From assembly GCF_019038415.1 (NCBI RefSeq), contig NZ_JAFKRG010000034.1, forward strand, positions 1 through 64,000: a DNA stretch of 64,000 nucleotides. Reading direction: 5' to 3'. Below, in pieces: positions 18,527 through 28,253 of the stretch. Below the pieces are notes generated by a model. That model was not told where the DNA came from. It ran no database searches and was given only the letters and a program-made list of their open reading frames with translations. Made by a program: the position numbers and the translations under genes. The stretch's first letter is position 1. Each line of letters opens with the position of its first letter. The DNA is from Synechococcus sp. CCY 9618 (GTDB lineage Bacteria > Cyanobacteriota > Cyanobacteriia > PCC-6307 > Cyanobiaceae).

Positions 18527-19903
18527 TCAGCCCGCCACTCCCTGCTCCTGTCGCGGCGCCGGAGCCGACCAGTTCTCCTTCACCAGCTGACGGGCCCGCC
18601 CCAGGGCCAGGGCCCCGGCGGGCACGTCCTTGGTGAGGGTGGAGCCCGCTCCCACCGTCACCCCCTCGCCCAGGGTGATCGGCGCCACCAGCACCGAGTT
18701 GGCGCCGGTCTTGCTGCCGCCGCCGATCACCGTCCGGTGCTTATGAACCCCGTCGAAGTTGGCCGTGATCGTGCCGGCACCCACGTTCACTTCGGCGCCC
18801 AGGTCGGCGTCGCCCAGATAGCTGAGGTGGTTCGCCTTGCAGCCCTCCCCCAGCCGGCTGTTCTTCACCTCCACGAAATTGCCGATGCGGCAGCCCTCCT
18901 CCAGATGGGTGCCGGCCCGGAGCTGGGCGAAGGGCCCAATCACGCAGCCGGGAGCCACGCTGCTGTCGCGCAGCACCGAATGGATCACCTCCACCTCCGC
19001 GCCCAGGTGGCTGTCCTCGATCAGGCAGCCCGGTCCGATGCGGCAGCCGTCGCCCACCGTCGTGGCCCCGCGGAAATGGCACTGGGGCTCCACCAGCACG
19101 TCGCGGCCGAAGCGGGTGTCCTCGCTCAGGGTGCAGCTGGCCGGATCGATGAAGCTCACCCCCTCCGTCATCCAATGGCGCCGCAGTCGCTCCTGCAGCA
19201 CCCCTTCGCAGTGGGCCAGCTGCTGGCGGTCGTTGATGCCGGCCACCTCGTTGGGGTCGATCACCTCCAGGTGCATGGCCGGCCGCAGCAGCGCAATCGT
19301 GTCGGTGAGGTAGAGCTCCCCCTGGTCGTTGTCGGTGCTCAGCTTCGGCAGCACCGCCGCCAGCTTCGGCCAGTCGAAGCAGTAGATGCCCGCGTTGGTG
19401 AGGTCGTTGCGGCGCTGCTCGGCGTCGCAGTCGCGGTGCTCGACGATGGCGTTCACCTGGCCCGTCCAGTCGGCAAACACCCGGCCGTAGCCGCTCGGAT
19501 CGGCCAGCCGGGCACTGAGCAGGGTCACCGCCGCCCCGCCTTTCCGGTGGGTGGTGAGCAGTTTCTCCAGGGTTTCCGGGCGCAGCAGGGGCACGTCGCC
19601 ATTGAGCACCAGCAGCTCCCCCTTGAAATCCGCCAGGGGCTCCAGCAGCTGCTGCACCGCATGGCCCGTGCCGTTCTGGGGCTCCTGCAGCACGAATTCC
19701 AGGCCCTTCACCCGGCTGAGGGTCTGCTCCACCCGTTCCGCCTGGTGTCCGACCACCATCAGCTGGCGGTCGGGGGCCAGCAGGTGACAGCTGCCCAGCA
19801 CCCGCTCCACCAGGGTGGCGCCGGCCAGGGGCTGGAGCACCTTGGGCAGGGCGCTCTTCATGCGGGTCCCTTTCCCGGCGGCCAGAACGGCAACGGCGAG
19901 CAT
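18527..19903 (-). CDS. glmU: Bifunctional GlcNAc-1-P uridyltransferase / GlcN-1-P acetyltransferase
   Basis: 458 residues. N-terminal nucleotidyltransferase with [11 protein letters not shown] at 7-17 and NGDVPLLRP near 100; C-terminal left-handed beta-helix of hexapeptide repeats (about 250-440) including [11 protein letters not shown]. It makes UDP-GlcNAc for peptidoglycan and lipopolysaccharide. A possible -10 element lies just upstream at 19930-19935. Confidence 0.96.
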   Translation of the reverse strand: MLAVAVLAAGKGTRMKSALPKVLQPLAGATLVERVLGSCHLLAPDRQLMVVGHQAERVEQTLSRVKGLEFVLQEPQNGTGHAVQQLLEPLADFKGELLVLNGDVPLLRPETLEKLLTTHRKGGAAVTLLSARLADPSGYGRVFADWTGQVNAIVEHRDCDAEQRRNDLTNAGIYCFDWPKLAAVLPKLSTDNDQGELYLTDTIALLRPAMHLEVIDPNEVAGINDRQQLAHCEGVLQERLRRHWMTEGVSFIDPASCTLSEDTRFGRDVLVEPQCHFRGATTVGDGCRIGPGCLIEDSHLGAEVEVIHSVLRDSSVAPGCVIGPFAQLRAGTHLEEGCRIGNFVEVKNSRLGEGCKANHLSYLGDADLGAEVNVGAGTITANFDGVHKHRTVIGGGSKTGANSVLVAPITLGEGVTVGAGSTLTKDVPAGALALGRARQLVKENWSAPAPRQEQGVAG

Positions 19904-19929
19904 CGGCGGAGCGGGGGCGTCTGGGCCGG

Positions 19930-19935
19930 AATCTA
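19930..19935 (-). promoter_or_regulatory. Candidate -10 element of glmU
   Basis: On the reverse strand this reads TAGATT, fitting the TANNNT cyanobacterial -10 pattern, 26 bp before the glmU ATG. No clear -35 is visible, and the element overlaps the mnmD stop codon. Confidence 0.3.
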
Positions 19936-20787
19936 CCGGTGCCGTCCGGAGCGGCCCAGCCCCTGCTCCCGGCGGCGGCGCTCCAGGATCTCGGCGGCCG
20001 TGGCGGTGCCGCTGGGATCCCGGTAAGGCACGCCGGCCCGGCTGGCCAGGTGCTCGTGCTCAAAGGGCTCCAGCGGTCGCAGAGCCGGATGGGGAGCCAG
20101 GGGGGCCGGGCCGGCGGCAGTGCCGGCGCTCCATTGCCCCGCCTCGGCAGGGTCCGGCCGGATCGCCTGCACCGCCATTCCCAGATCCAGCAGGCAGCGC
20201 CGCAGGGCCGCCGCCGAGCAGTAGGTGAGCAGGCGGCCATCGTTCCGCAGCAGCCGCACCAGCCGTTCGAGGAATTCCCGGCTCCAGAGCTGGGGGCAGC
20301 GGCTGGGGGAGAAGGCATCGAGCAGCACCAGGTCGCAGCTTCCCTCCAGGGGGCCCAGCAGGTCCGGCAGCCGTTGGCGGGCATCGCCGAGCAGCAGCCG
20401 GCCGCCGGCGCCGAGAGCTTCCAGCCGCGGGATCACCCCGGCGGGCCACTGGGCCCGGAAGCCGCCATCGGCCAGTGCCAGGGCCAGGGGGCGGGGATCC
20501 TGTTCCAGCCCCCACCAGTCGAACCCCAGGCGGGCGGCTCGGCAGGCGGCGATCAGGGCCGCGGTGTTGGTGCCGGTGCCCACCGCCACCTCCGCCACCA
20601 CCAGCTCCCGGCCCGGGGCGAAGCGCTCCAGGGCAGCCGGCCGCACGAATTTTTCGTTCGCCTCCCGCAGGGCGCCCGCCGCGCTGTGGAATCCCTCGCC
20701 GAAGCTGCGGCTGTAGAGGCTGAAGCTGCCGTCGGCCCCGCGGCGCAGCAGCAGGTCCGCCGCGGTATCCGCCGAGGCCGCTGCCAT
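19933..20787 (-). CDS. mnmD: tRNA U34 methyltransferase of the MnmD (DUF752) type
   Basis: 284 residues from the ATG at 20787. The SAM-binding motif [12 protein letters not shown] and the family motif [14 protein letters not shown] match the methyltransferase domain of MnmC; the FAD oxidase domain is absent, as in stand-alone MnmD. It would methylate 5-aminomethyl-2-thiouridine in the wobble position of certain tRNAs. An ATG at 20820 is also in frame but would overlap aroA. It lies directly downstream of aroA on the same strand. Confidence 0.82.
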   Translation of the reverse strand: MAAASADTAADLLLRRGADGSFSLYSRSFGEGFHSAAGALREANEKFVRPAALERFAPGRELVVAEVAVGTGTNTAALIAACRAARLGFDWWGLEQDPRPLALALADGGFRAQWPAGVIPRLEALGAGGRLLLGDARQRLPDLLGPLEGSCDLVLLDAFSPSRCPQLWSREFLERLVRLLRNDGRLLTYCSAAALRRCLLDLGMAVQAIRPDPAEAGQWSAGTAAGPAPLAPHPALRPLEPFEHEHLASRAGVPYRDPSGTATAAEILERRRREQGLGRSGRHR

Positions 20788-20794
20788 CGGTGGA

Positions 20795-22141
20795 TCAGGC
20801 CCGCAGCCGGGCCAGATCATCCCAGAAACCCGGATAGGAGACGGCGGCCGCCTCCGGACGGTGCAGCCGGCTGTCGCCCAGGGCCACCAGCGAGGCCACC
20901 GCCAGGCTCATGGCCACCCGGTGGTCGGTCTCGCTGTCCACCTCCGCCCCGTGCAGGGGCGTGAGGCCCGCGATGCTGAGGCCATCGGGGTGCTCCTCGA
21001 GCCGGGCCCCCATGGCGGTGAGCTGGCGGGCCATCACCGCCAGCCGGTCGGTCTCCTTCACCCGCAGTTCGGCCGCGCCGCTGATCCGGCTGGTCCCGTC
21101 GGCGCAGCAGGCCGCCACCGCCAGCACCGGGATCTCATCCACCAGCCGGGGGATCATCGGGCCTTCGATGCTGAAGGCCCGCAGGGGGCCGTGCCGCACC
21201 CGCAGCTCCCCCACCGGCTCCCCGGCCACATCGCGGGCATTCAGCACCTCGATGCGGGCCCCCATCCGCTCCAGCACCTCCAGGATGCCCGTGCGGCTGG
21301 GGTTGAGCCCCACGTTCTCGATCGTCAGGTCGGCCCCCGGGGTGATGGCCCCCGCCACCAGCCAGAAGGCGGCGGAGCTGATGTCGCCGGGCACCACCAC
21401 GCTCTGGCCTCGCAGGGTGGGGCCGGGCCGCACGGTGATGAACCGCCCCAGGTCGCCACCCACCTCCAGATCGGCCCCGAAGGCCCGCAGCATCCGTTCG
21501 CTGTGGTCCCGGGTGGGTGCCGGTTCGATCACGGTGGTGGGGCCGTCGGCGGTGAGGGCCGCCAGCAGCAGGGCGCTCTTCACCTGAGCCGAGGCCACCG
21601 GCGTGCCGATCACGCTGCCGTGCAGGGGCTGGCCCTGCACCGCCAGGGGCGCCAGGTTGCCGTCCTGGCGGCCATGGATCCGGGCTCCCATCTGGGCCAG
21701 CGGTTCCCCCACCCGGCGCATGGGCCGGGAGCGCAGCGAAGCATCACCACTGAGCACGAAGTGGCGCCCCCGGCGGCCCGCCAGCAGCCCCAGCATCAGC
21801 CGCATGGTGGTGCCGGAATTGCCGCAGTCGAGCACCTGGGCCGGTTCCTGCAGACCATCCAGGCCCACCCCCTCCACCAGCACCGGTTCGCCAGCCTCGA
21901 TCGGCGAGACCGTCACCCCCATGGCTCGCAGGCAGGCGGCGGTGCTGAGGGGATCCTCGGCGGGCAGCAGGCCGTCGATGCGGGTCCGTCCTTCGGCGAT
22001 CGCCCCGAACAGCAGGGCGCGGTGCGAGATCGACTTGTCGCCCGGCACCTTCACCGTGCCGCTCAGGCTGCCACCCGCCGGCAGGGCCAGCGGAGCGACC
22101 AACAGATCGACGCTCCCATCGGCGCCTGCGGAGGGGGACAA
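20795..22141 (-). CDS. aroA: 5-enolpyruvylshikimate-3-phosphate synthase
   Basis: 448 residues from a TTG start. The motifs [12 protein letters not shown] (about 32-43) and [11 protein letters not shown] are diagnostic, as are the C-terminal RVKETDR and [11 protein letters not shown]. It catalyses the sixth shikimate-pathway step in the cytosol. The exact start is uncertain because the first 20 or so residues are poorly conserved. Confidence 0.95.
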   Translation of the reverse strand: MSPSAGADGSVDLLVAPLALPAGGSLSGTVKVPGDKSISHRALLFGAIAEGRTRIDGLLPAEDPLSTAACLRAMGVTVSPIEAGEPVLVEGVGLDGLQEPAQVLDCGNSGTTMRLMLGLLAGRRGRHFVLSGDASLRSRPMRRVGEPLAQMGARIHGRQDGNLAPLAVQGQPLHGSVIGTPVASAQVKSALLLAALTADGPTTVIEPAPTRDHSERMLRAFGADLEVGGDLGRFITVRPGPTLRGQSVVVPGDISSAAFWLVAGAITPGADLTIENVGLNPSRTGILEVLERMGARIEVLNARDVAGEPVGELRVRHGPLRAFSIEGPMIPRLVDEIPVLAVAACCADGTSRISGAAELRVKETDRLAVMARQLTAMGARLEEHPDGLSIAGLTPLHGAEVDSETDHRVAMSLAVASLVALGDSRLHRPEAAAVSYPGFWDDLARLRA

Positions 22142-22194
22142 GAGCTCTGGTGACGACTGGGGCGATCCTATGGAGCGACCGGTACGGGACCCGC

Positions 22195-22524
22195 TCAGGG
22201 GCGGATGCCGACGGCCCGCAGACTGCTCGACAGGCTCCAGACCTCCACCACCAGCCGGTGCCAGGGGGTGATCGTCTCCATCGACAGGCCCATGGGCTTG
22301 GGGGACGCAGCCCGCAGGGACCGGGCCGCCGCCAGGGAACGGCGCGCCTCGTCGAGCCGCTGCCGCAGCAGCTCCTGTTCACCGGCCGTCAGGACCGTGT
22401 CCGGGCAGTGCTCCAGCAGCAGCAGGCCACGGTCGAACGACTCGGCGTAGTCGGCCAGAAGCGGCACCAGCAACTCCTCCAGGAGGGGGCCGGTGGGGTC
22501 GGGCAGGGAAGGGGCAGGAACCAT
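22195..22524 (-). CDS. DUF2605 protein
   Basis: 109 residues, small soluble helical protein of the cyanobacterial DUF2605 family. [13 protein letters not shown] near the start and the C-terminal [14 protein letters not shown] fit the family. Function unknown. The ATG at 22524 is preferred to the TTG one codon upstream. It stands between aroA and the rhodanese gene, all reverse. Confidence 0.75.
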   Translation of the reverse strand: MVPAPSLPDPTGPLLEELLVPLLADYAESFDRGLLLLEHCPDTVLTAGEQELLRQRLDEARRSLAAARSLRAASPKPMGLSMETITPWHRLVVEVWSLSSSLRAVGIRP

Positions 22525-22567
22525 CAAGCCAGCGTAGGAATCGCCTCTGTCGCCGGACGGGTACGGA

Positions 22568-23083
22568 TCACCAGCCCTTCTGCGCTGAATCGGCCGCGGT
22601 CACGGGAGGCTCCAGCAGGCCTTCCCAGAGAGGATGGAACGGATGCACCGGGCGTTGCCCGGGCGGGGCGCCCTCCAGTGGCAGGCCCAGGTTGGCCCAG
22701 CGGAACAGGGAGCCTTCCAGGTTGCGAACATCCCGGTACCCCGCCCGCCGCAGGGCTCGGGCCAGCCGGGCGGAGCGGTAGCCCACCGAGCAGTAGGCGA
22801 CGATCGGCCTGTTCAGCTCCAGCCCCGCCGCCGCGACGGCCTCCACCGTGGCCAGCCGGCGGGCCCCGGCCAGGCGGCTGACGGCGAACTCCTCGTCGGA
22901 ACGGGCGTCGACCAGCACAGGCGCCGGTCCATCGGCGGCCAGCTCCGCGGCCAGCTGTTCGCAGCCGACCACCGGCACCTCCGGGAAGCGCCGGCGGATC
23001 GTCGCCATCACCAGGCTCCAGGCAAGCCGACGCAGGGCCCGGAGGCTGGCCTGACGGAGAGCGCCAACCGGCTGGAAGGCCAT
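22568..23083 (-). CDS. Rhodanese-like domain protein
   Basis: 171 residues with a single rhodanese domain (about 36-140). The active-site loop is CSVGYRSARLA with the nucleophilic Cys near position 97; VLVDARSDEEFAVSRLAGA is the usual N-terminal motif. Such proteins carry sulfane sulfur or act in thiosulfate handling; the acceptor here is unknown. It is divergent from the DUF547 gene across 29 bp. Confidence 0.87.
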   Translation of the reverse strand: MAFQPVGALRQASLRALRRLAWSLVMATIRRRFPEVPVVGCEQLAAELAADGPAPVLVDARSDEEFAVSRLAGARRLATVEAVAAAGLELNRPIVAYCSVGYRSARLARALRRAGYRDVRNLEGSLFRWANLGLPLEGAPPGQRPVHPFHPLWEGLLEPPVTAADSAQKGW

Positions 23084-23112
23084 GGAACGATGGGCTCCGA
23101 ACGGATCCCCCC

Positions 23113-23802
23113 ATGATCGATCTCGCCGTCTGGGATGGCCTGCTGCGGCGCCACGTGGACAGCCGTGGACGGGTGGACTACGCCGCCTGGCAGGGCCAGG
23201 ACGCCAGGGAACTGGACGGCTGGCTGGCGGCCCAGCGCCCTTTCGATCCGGATCCTGGCGACGGGCCCGAGGCGATGGCCTTCTGGATCAACCTCTACAA
23301 CGCCCTGGTGATCCGCCAGGTGCTGGACCGTTTCCCCCTCGCCTCCATCCGCCCCACCTGGGCCGGGATTCCCAACTGGCCGGCCTTCCTGCGCTTCTTC
23401 TCCCGGCCGGCGATCGTGCTGCAGGACCGGCCCCTCAGCCTCGACCGCATCGAACACGGCATCCTGCGGCCCCGCTTCGGTGATCCCCGGATCCATTGCG
23501 CCCTGGTCTGCGCCGCCATCGGCTGCCCCCTGCTGCGGCCGGAGGCCTACCGCCCGCAGCAGCTTGAGATCCAGCTGCAGGAGGACGCAGGTCGCTTCCT
23601 GCGGCATCCGCAGAAGCTGCGATTCGATCCGGCCACCGGACTCCTGCACTGCAGCCGGGTCCTCCAGTGGTACCGCCGCGATGTCCTGGCGGTGGCCCCC
23701 TCGATCGGCGCCTGGGTGAGTCGTTACCGTCCGGATCTGGATCTGCCGCCCCGCCCCCGGATCGTCTGGCTCCCCTACGACTGGGCCCTGAACGGACGCT
23801 GA
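23113..23802 (+). CDS. DUF547 protein
   Basis: 229 residues, no signal peptide. The conserved DUF547 features AFWINLYNALVIRQVL (about 57-72), HCALVCAAIGCPLLRPEAY (about 122-140) and WYRRDVL are present. The Cys/His/Asn pattern resembles thiol-hydrolase-like folds, but no activity is established for the family. The stop is 15 bp from the convergent glycosyltransferase stop. Confidence 0.85.
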   Translation: MIDLAVWDGLLRRHVDSRGRVDYAAWQGQDARELDGWLAAQRPFDPDPGDGPEAMAFWINLYNALVIRQVLDRFPLASIRPTWAGIPNWPAFLRFFSRPAIVLQDRPLSLDRIEHGILRPRFGDPRIHCALVCAAIGCPLLRPEAYRPQQLEIQLQEDAGRFLRHPQKLRFDPATGLLHCSRVLQWYRRDVLAVAPSIGAWVSRYRPDLDLPPRPRIVWLPYDWALNGR

Positions 23803-23817
23803 CGCAGGGTCACCCGC

Positions 23818-24588
23818 TCACTGGCGGGTCTCGCCGTAGAACCGCTTCAGCGTCGCCGCCGGCACACCCAGCCCCCAGAGCAGACCGATCGCCAGGTGGA
23901 TGCCGGTGGCCTTCCAGGCCCCCCAGCGGGCCACCCGGCGGTCGGAGGATTCCACCACCCTGTTCAGCTGGCGGATGCGTCCCAGCCGGCCGAGCCGGCG
24001 GCAGAGATCGGCGTCCTCCATGATCGGCAGGGACGCATCGAAGCCGCCGCAGCGCTGGAAGTCGGCCCGGCGGCAGAACATCACCTGATCGCCGAACAGC
24101 ACGCGGAAGCCGTTCAGCAGGTAGCGATGGGGCCGGAACAGCAGGGCCGCGTAGTGGGTCTTGAGAGCGTTGTGGAGGCTGATGCCCCAGCGGGTGCGGC
24201 GGGGGCCGCCCATCAGGGACAGGAAGCCCCCGCAGCTGATCGCCGGGTCGGCCAGGGTGTCGCAGATCAGCGGCACGAGATCCGGGGGCACCAGGGTGTC
24301 GGCATGCAGGAAACAGAGGATCTGGCCCCGGGCCAGGCCCGCTCCCCGGTTCATCTGCACGGCTCGCCCCGGCCGCTCCACGCGCACCACCCGGCAGCCG
24401 TGCACATCAGCGATAGCCAGGGTGGCGTCCGTGCTGCCCCCATCCACCACGATCACTTCGGCGGCGGCTGGATCCAGGATCTCCACACGGTTGAGGGTGC
24501 ACTCCAGATGAGCGGCTTCGTTGAGGGTGGGGATGATGATTGACACCGTCGGGGTGTTGAGGGGGCGGCTGTTCACCTCACTGTTCAC
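23818..24588 (-). CDS. TIGR04283-type glycosyltransferase (arsenosugar-associated GT2)
   Basis: 256 residues. GT2 fold with VSIIIPTLNEAAHL at about 16-29, VVDGGSTDAT, the metal-binding FLHADT (DxD-like) and MEDADL. The family-specific RWGAWKATG and the C-terminal membrane-like stretch match TIGR04283, which in several bacteria sits in arsenosugar biosynthesis loci. The start is a GTG at 24588, with another GTG at 24576. It is divergent from a methyltransferase gene with only 29 bp between starts. Confidence 0.82.
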   Translation of the reverse strand: MNSEVNSRPLNTPTVSIIIPTLNEAAHLECTLNRVEILDPAAAEVIVVDGGSTDATLAIADVHGCRVVRVERPGRAVQMNRGAGLARGQILCFLHADTLVPPDLVPLICDTLADPAISCGGFLSLMGGPRRTRWGISLHNALKTHYAALLFRPHRYLLNGFRVLFGDQVMFCRRADFQRCGGFDASLPIMEDADLCRRLGRLGRIRQLNRVVESSDRRVARWGAWKATGIHLAIGLLWGLGVPAATLKRFYGETRQ

Positions 24589-24617
24589 ATCGAAGCTTCT
24601 TCTCGCGGCGTGACATC

Positions 24618-25382
24618 TTGATCCGGAACAATCTTCAATTCTACGATCAGCAGGCGGCGACCTGGTGGGAGGAGGGCGCCACCATCTTTGCCCTGCATCG
24701 ACTCAATCCGCTCCGCTTTCTTTGGTTCGATCGCCAGGTTCCCCAGTGGCGGGGACTGCGGGTTCTCGATGTGGGTTGCGGTGGCGGCTACAGCTGCGAG
24801 TTCCTCGCCCGCCGAGGCGCGCTGGTCACCGGCATCGACCGCTCTGCGCCCTGCATCGAGGCCGCTCGGGTCCATGCCGCCGCGATGGGGCTGACGATCA
24901 CCTATCACGCCGGCCTGGCAGAAAGTCTTCCCTTCGCTGCCGAACGTTTTGATGTGGTGCTCTGTGTCGATGTGCTCGAGCATGTGGAACATCCGCAGAC
25001 CGTGATCCGTGAGATCGGCCGTGTGTTGGTGCCGGGAGGTGTCTTCTGCTTCGACACCATCAACCGCACCTTTCGCTCCCGCCTGATCATGATCTGGCTG
25101 CTGGAGCATCTGCTGCGGCTGATTCCCGCCGGCATCCACGACTGGGACCGCTTCGTGCCCCCGGACGACCTGCGCCGCTGGCTGGCGACCAGCGGCTTCG
25201 AGGCCATGGCCATCGAGGGCATGGACCTGTTCGGTCGCGGTCCGCTGCGCACCCTCGGACGGCTCGTCCACTACCTGCGCACCGGATCCCTGCAGGTGCG
25301 CTTCGATCAGGATCTGGCCGTGATGTTCATTGGTTCGGCCCGGCTCAGCCTCAGCCCAGCAGCAGACCGCCCGATTCGCTGA
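24618..25382 (+). CDS. UbiG-like SAM-dependent methyltransferase
   Basis: 254 residues from a TTG start. The N-terminal pattern YDQQAATWWEEG...LHRLNPLR is that of UbiG O-methyltransferases; the SAM site is LDVGCGGGYSCEFLA at about 50-64, followed by CVDVLEHV. Cyanobacteria make plastoquinone rather than ubiquinone, so the true substrate is open. The arrangement of cysteines does not suggest an ArsM arsenite methyltransferase. The 5' end of the gene is less GC-rich than the rest. Its 3' end overlaps the convergent rrf2 gene by 32 bp. Confidence 0.82.
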   Translation: MIRNNLQFYDQQAATWWEEGATIFALHRLNPLRFLWFDRQVPQWRGLRVLDVGCGGGYSCEFLARRGALVTGIDRSAPCIEAARVHAAAMGLTITYHAGLAESLPFAAERFDVVLCVDVLEHVEHPQTVIREIGRVLVPGGVFCFDTINRTFRSRLIMIWLLEHLLRLIPAGIHDWDRFVPPDDLRRWLATSGFEAMAIEGMDLFGRGPLRTLGRLVHYLRTGSLQVRFDQDLAVMFIGSARLSLSPAADRPIR

Positions 25383-25797
25383 AGGCCGCCCGGGCGCTGT
25401 GCAGATCGAAGAGCAGATCCTCCAGGGTGAGGTTGTCGAGCTCCCGCTCCAGGGCCTGCAGCAGCCGCCGGTTGAGCACCCGGGTCACCCGGTCGCTGGG
25501 CAGGGGATCCTCGCCGCCATCGGCCGGGGCGAGCAGGCTGGCGGCCGGGGCCTCCACTGCCGCCAGGATCGCGGCCAGGGGCAGGTCCGCCGGCTGGCGC
25601 CGCAGCCGGTAGCCCCCCTGTCGCCCCCGCCGGGCCTCCACCAGAGCGGCCCGGCGCAGTTTGAGCATCAGCTGCTCGAGCATCGGCGCCGGCAGGTCCT
25701 GGGCTTCGGCCAGCGCGGTCACCGACTGCCAGCGGGGGGGGTCGAGGGCCAGCTCCAGCAGGGCCTTGAGGGCGTAGGTGCCACTGCGGCGCAGCAT
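25351..25797 (-). CDS. Rrf2-family transcriptional regulator without cysteines
   Basis: 148 residues. N-terminal winged helix-turn-helix with MLRRSGTYALKALLELA and RRGRQGGYRLRR, typical of Rrf2. No Cys occurs anywhere in the protein, so the Fe-S cluster of IscR, NsrR or RirA cannot form; it must sense another signal or act like CymR through partners. The ATG shares one base with the ubiD stop (TGATG), so both genes are translated from one message. Confidence 0.85.
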   Translation of the reverse strand: MLRRSGTYALKALLELALDPPRWQSVTALAEAQDLPAPMLEQLMLKLRRAALVEARRGRQGGYRLRRQPADLPLAAILAAVEAPAASLLAPADGGEDPLPSDRVTRVLNRRLLQALERELDNLTLEDLLFDLHSARAAFSESGGLLLG

Positions 25798-27395
25798 CAG
25801 CGGCCGGCGGCCAGGCGTTCCAGCACGTGTTCCAGGGTGTAGCCGAACAGGGCGGGATCCGCTTCGCCGCCGCCCAGGTCATCGAGGCCCAGCTCGCTCC
25901 AGCGGCGGTCCACCCGCGCCTCGAGTTCAGGATCGCGGCCCAGGGCCTGGCCCCAGTCGTGGCGTTTCTCCGGCCCGATCTTGGTGGTGGCATCGATCGC
26001 CAGCCGTCCCCCCAGCCCAAGCCGCTCACTGGCGAAGTCGAGCGAATCGAAGGGGGTGTTCTCCAGGACGAACAGGTCGCGCTGGGGATCCACCTGGGCA
26101 CTGATCGCCCAGATCACCTGGCGCGGATCGCGGATGCTGATCGCCTTGTCGACCACCACCACGAACTTTGTGTAAGTGAACTGGGGGAGGGCGCTCCAGA
26201 AGGCCATGGCCGCCCGCTTGGCCTGGCCGGGGTAGGCCTTGTCGATGGCGATCACCGCCAGCTTGTAGCTGAGCCCCTCCATGGGCAGGAAGAAATCGAC
26301 GATCTCCGGGATCTGCTGGCGCAGGATCGGCGTGTAGATCCGGTTCAGGGCGATCGCCAGCATCGCCTCCTCCTTGGGGGGCCGGCCGCTGAAGGTGGTG
26401 AGGAAGATGGGATCGCGGCGCTGGGTGACGCAGTGGAAACGCACCAGCGGCGAGTCCTCCTCGCCGCCGTAGAAGCCCATGTGATCGCCGCAGGGCCCGT
26501 CGGGGAGCATCTCCCCGGGGGTGATCGTTCCCTCCAGCACCACCTCGCTGTGGGAGGGCACATCCAGGTCGAGGGTCTTGCAGCGGGTGAGCCGCACCCC
26601 CTCCCCGGCATACAGCCCGGCGAACAGCCATTCGCTCAGCTGCACCGGGATCGGCGTGGCCGCCGCCATCACCAGCAGGGGGTGGACGCCGATCGCCACC
26701 GCCACCTCCAGCTTGCGGCCCAGGGCCGCCGCCTTGCGCAGGTGCCGGGCTCCGCCCCGCACGCTCAGCCAGTGCACCGTTGCCGTGGTCGCCGACTGGC
26801 GCTGCAGCCGGTAGACCCCCACGTTGGGCACACCGGTCTCCGGGTCCTTGGTGATCACCAGGCCCAGGGTGATCACACCGCCCGCATCCCCCGGCCAGGG
26901 GCGCAGCAGGGGCAGCTGCTCCAGGTTGACCTGCTCGCCCTTCAGAACCTGCTGGTGGCAGGGGGGGGTGAGGTCGCGATCGGGCCGGGCCCGCACCAGA
27001 TCCCAGAACACCCCGCCGAACTTCATCAGTTCCTTCATGCCCTTGGGCGGGCGGGGCTGCTGCAGCAGGGCCAGCCGCTCCCCCAGGGCCTCGAGTTCCT
27101 CGGGCCGTTCCATGCCCATGCTCCACAGCACCCGCTCCACCGTGCCCAGCAGGTTCACGGCCACCGGCATGGGGGAGCCGATCACGTTCTCGAACAGCAG
27201 GGCCGGTCCGCCCATGGCCAGCACCCGGTCGGCGATGGCCGCCAGCTCCAGATCCGGATCCACCGGCGCAGGGATGCGCCGCAGCTGGCCGCGCCGCTCG
27301 AGCAAGGCGATGAAGTCGCGCAGATTGCGCTGGCGCCCGACCGCCTTGCCGATCCCGTCTGCCGCCACCGTCACCACGCCGTCCTGAGCCGTCAA
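25797..27395 (-). CDS. ubiD: UbiD-family decarboxylase
   Basis: About 532 residues, prenylated-FMN-dependent (de)carboxylase. Seen are NLRDFIALLERRGQLRRI near the start, GGPALLFENV, the central VYRLQR segment and the late LGGRLAIDATTKIG. In cyanobacteria a UbiD enzyme removes the carboxylate from the prenylated 4-hydroxybenzoate intermediate of plastoquinone synthesis. The start is uncertain: TTG 27395 and GTG 27377 both precede the conserved region, and any start beyond 27437 would overlap comB. Coupled to rrf2 downstream. Confidence 0.9.
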   Translation of the reverse strand: MTAQDGVVTVAADGIGKAVGRQRNLRDFIALLERRGQLRRIPAPVDPDLELAAIADRVLAMGGPALLFENVIGSPMPVAVNLLGTVERVLWSMGMERPEELEALGERLALLQQPRPPKGMKELMKFGGVFWDLVRARPDRDLTPPCHQQVLKGEQVNLEQLPLLRPWPGDAGGVITLGLVITKDPETGVPNVGVYRLQRQSATTATVHWLSVRGGARHLRKAAALGRKLEVAVAIGVHPLLVMAAATPIPVQLSEWLFAGLYAGEGVRLTRCKTLDLDVPSHSEVVLEGTITPGEMLPDGPCGDHMGFYGGEEDSPLVRFHCVTQRRDPIFLTTFSGRPPKEEAMLAIALNRIYTPILRQQIPEIVDFFLPMEGLSYKLAVIAIDKAYPGQAKRAAMAFWSALPQFTYTKFVVVVDKAISIRDPRQVIWAISAQVDPQRDLFVLENTPFDSLDFASERLGLGGRLAIDATTKIGPEKRHDWGQALGRDPELEARVDRRWSELGLDDLGGGEADPALFGYTLEHVLERLAAGR

Positions 27396-27437
27396 GCCGC
27401 TGCCTACTGTGACGCACCCCCGTAGCGACCGCGGCCC

Positions 27438-28193
27438 GTGCAGCTCTCCTATTTCCATACCTCCGAAACGGTGCCTCCCCTGCTGCCGGTCGAGGAGGGT
27501 GGCCCCGACGCCGCGGTGGTGATCGACGTGCTGCGGGCCACCACCACCATCGCCTGGGCCCTGCAGAACGGGGCCGAGGCCATCCAGGCCTTCGCCGATC
27601 TGCCTTCCCTCCAGGCCGCCGCCGCCGCCTGGCCCGAAGTCCGCCGTCTGCGGGCCGGTGAGCGGGGCGGCCAGCGGGTGGAGGGCTACGACCTGGGCAA
27701 CTCCCCCCTGGCGGTGACCCCGGAGGTGGTCGGCAGCAAGCGGATCTTCCTGAGCACCACCAACGGCACCCGCTCCCTCGACCGGGTCCGGCAGGTGCCC
27801 CTGCTGCTGACCGCCTGCCTGCCCAACCGCACCGCCGTGGCCCGGCGGCTGATCGAGCGGCAGGCCCTGCAGGTGTGGATCGTGGGCAGCGGCTGGGAGG
27901 GCTCCTATTCCCTCGAGGACAGCCTGGCGGCGGGGGCGGTCGCCTCAGCCGCCATCGAGCTGGCCGTGGCCCCCCACATGGGGGTGCGCTGCGCCAACGA
28001 CGAGATGCTGGCGGCCCTGGCCCTCTGGCAGCAGTGGCGCCATGACACCGAAACCTGCCTGCGCAGCGCCACCCACGGCCAGCGCCTGATCGGCCTGGGC
28101 AACCACGATGCCGATTTCGCCTGCTGTGCCGCCGTGGACAGCCTGGAGATCGTGCCGATCCAGGCCGAACCGGGGGTGCTGCGGGCCAGCTGA
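27438..28193 (+). CDS. comB: ComB-like 2-phosphosulfolactate phosphatase
   Basis: 251 residues. The family motifs [16 protein letters not shown] (about 27-42), LGNSP, STTNGTR and [19 protein letters not shown] are clear. In methanogens ComB makes sulfolactate for coenzyme M; cyanobacteria keep the protein without known coenzyme M, so the physiological substrate is uncertain. GTG start; divergent from ubiD across about 42 bp. Confidence 0.88.
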   Translation: MQLSYFHTSETVPPLLPVEEGGPDAAVVIDVLRATTTIAWALQNGAEAIQAFADLPSLQAAAAAWPEVRRLRAGERGGQRVEGYDLGNSPLAVTPEVVGSKRIFLSTTNGTRSLDRVRQVPLLLTACLPNRTAVARRLIERQALQVWIVGSGWEGSYSLEDSLAAGAVASAAIELAVAPHMGVRCANDEMLAALALWQQWRHDTETCLRSATHGQRLIGLGNHDADFACCAAVDSLEIVPIQAEPGVLRAS

Positions 28194-28253
28194 AGGGCGC
28201 ATTGCCCCCCTTGGCAGCTCCCTTACGATTCGCCGGTCTTGAGGGGTCCGGCG

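Noticed and set aside
24618-25382. Arsenite methyltransferase ArsM
   Set aside because: The N-terminal pattern is that of UbiG and the Cys arrangement does not suggest ArsM.
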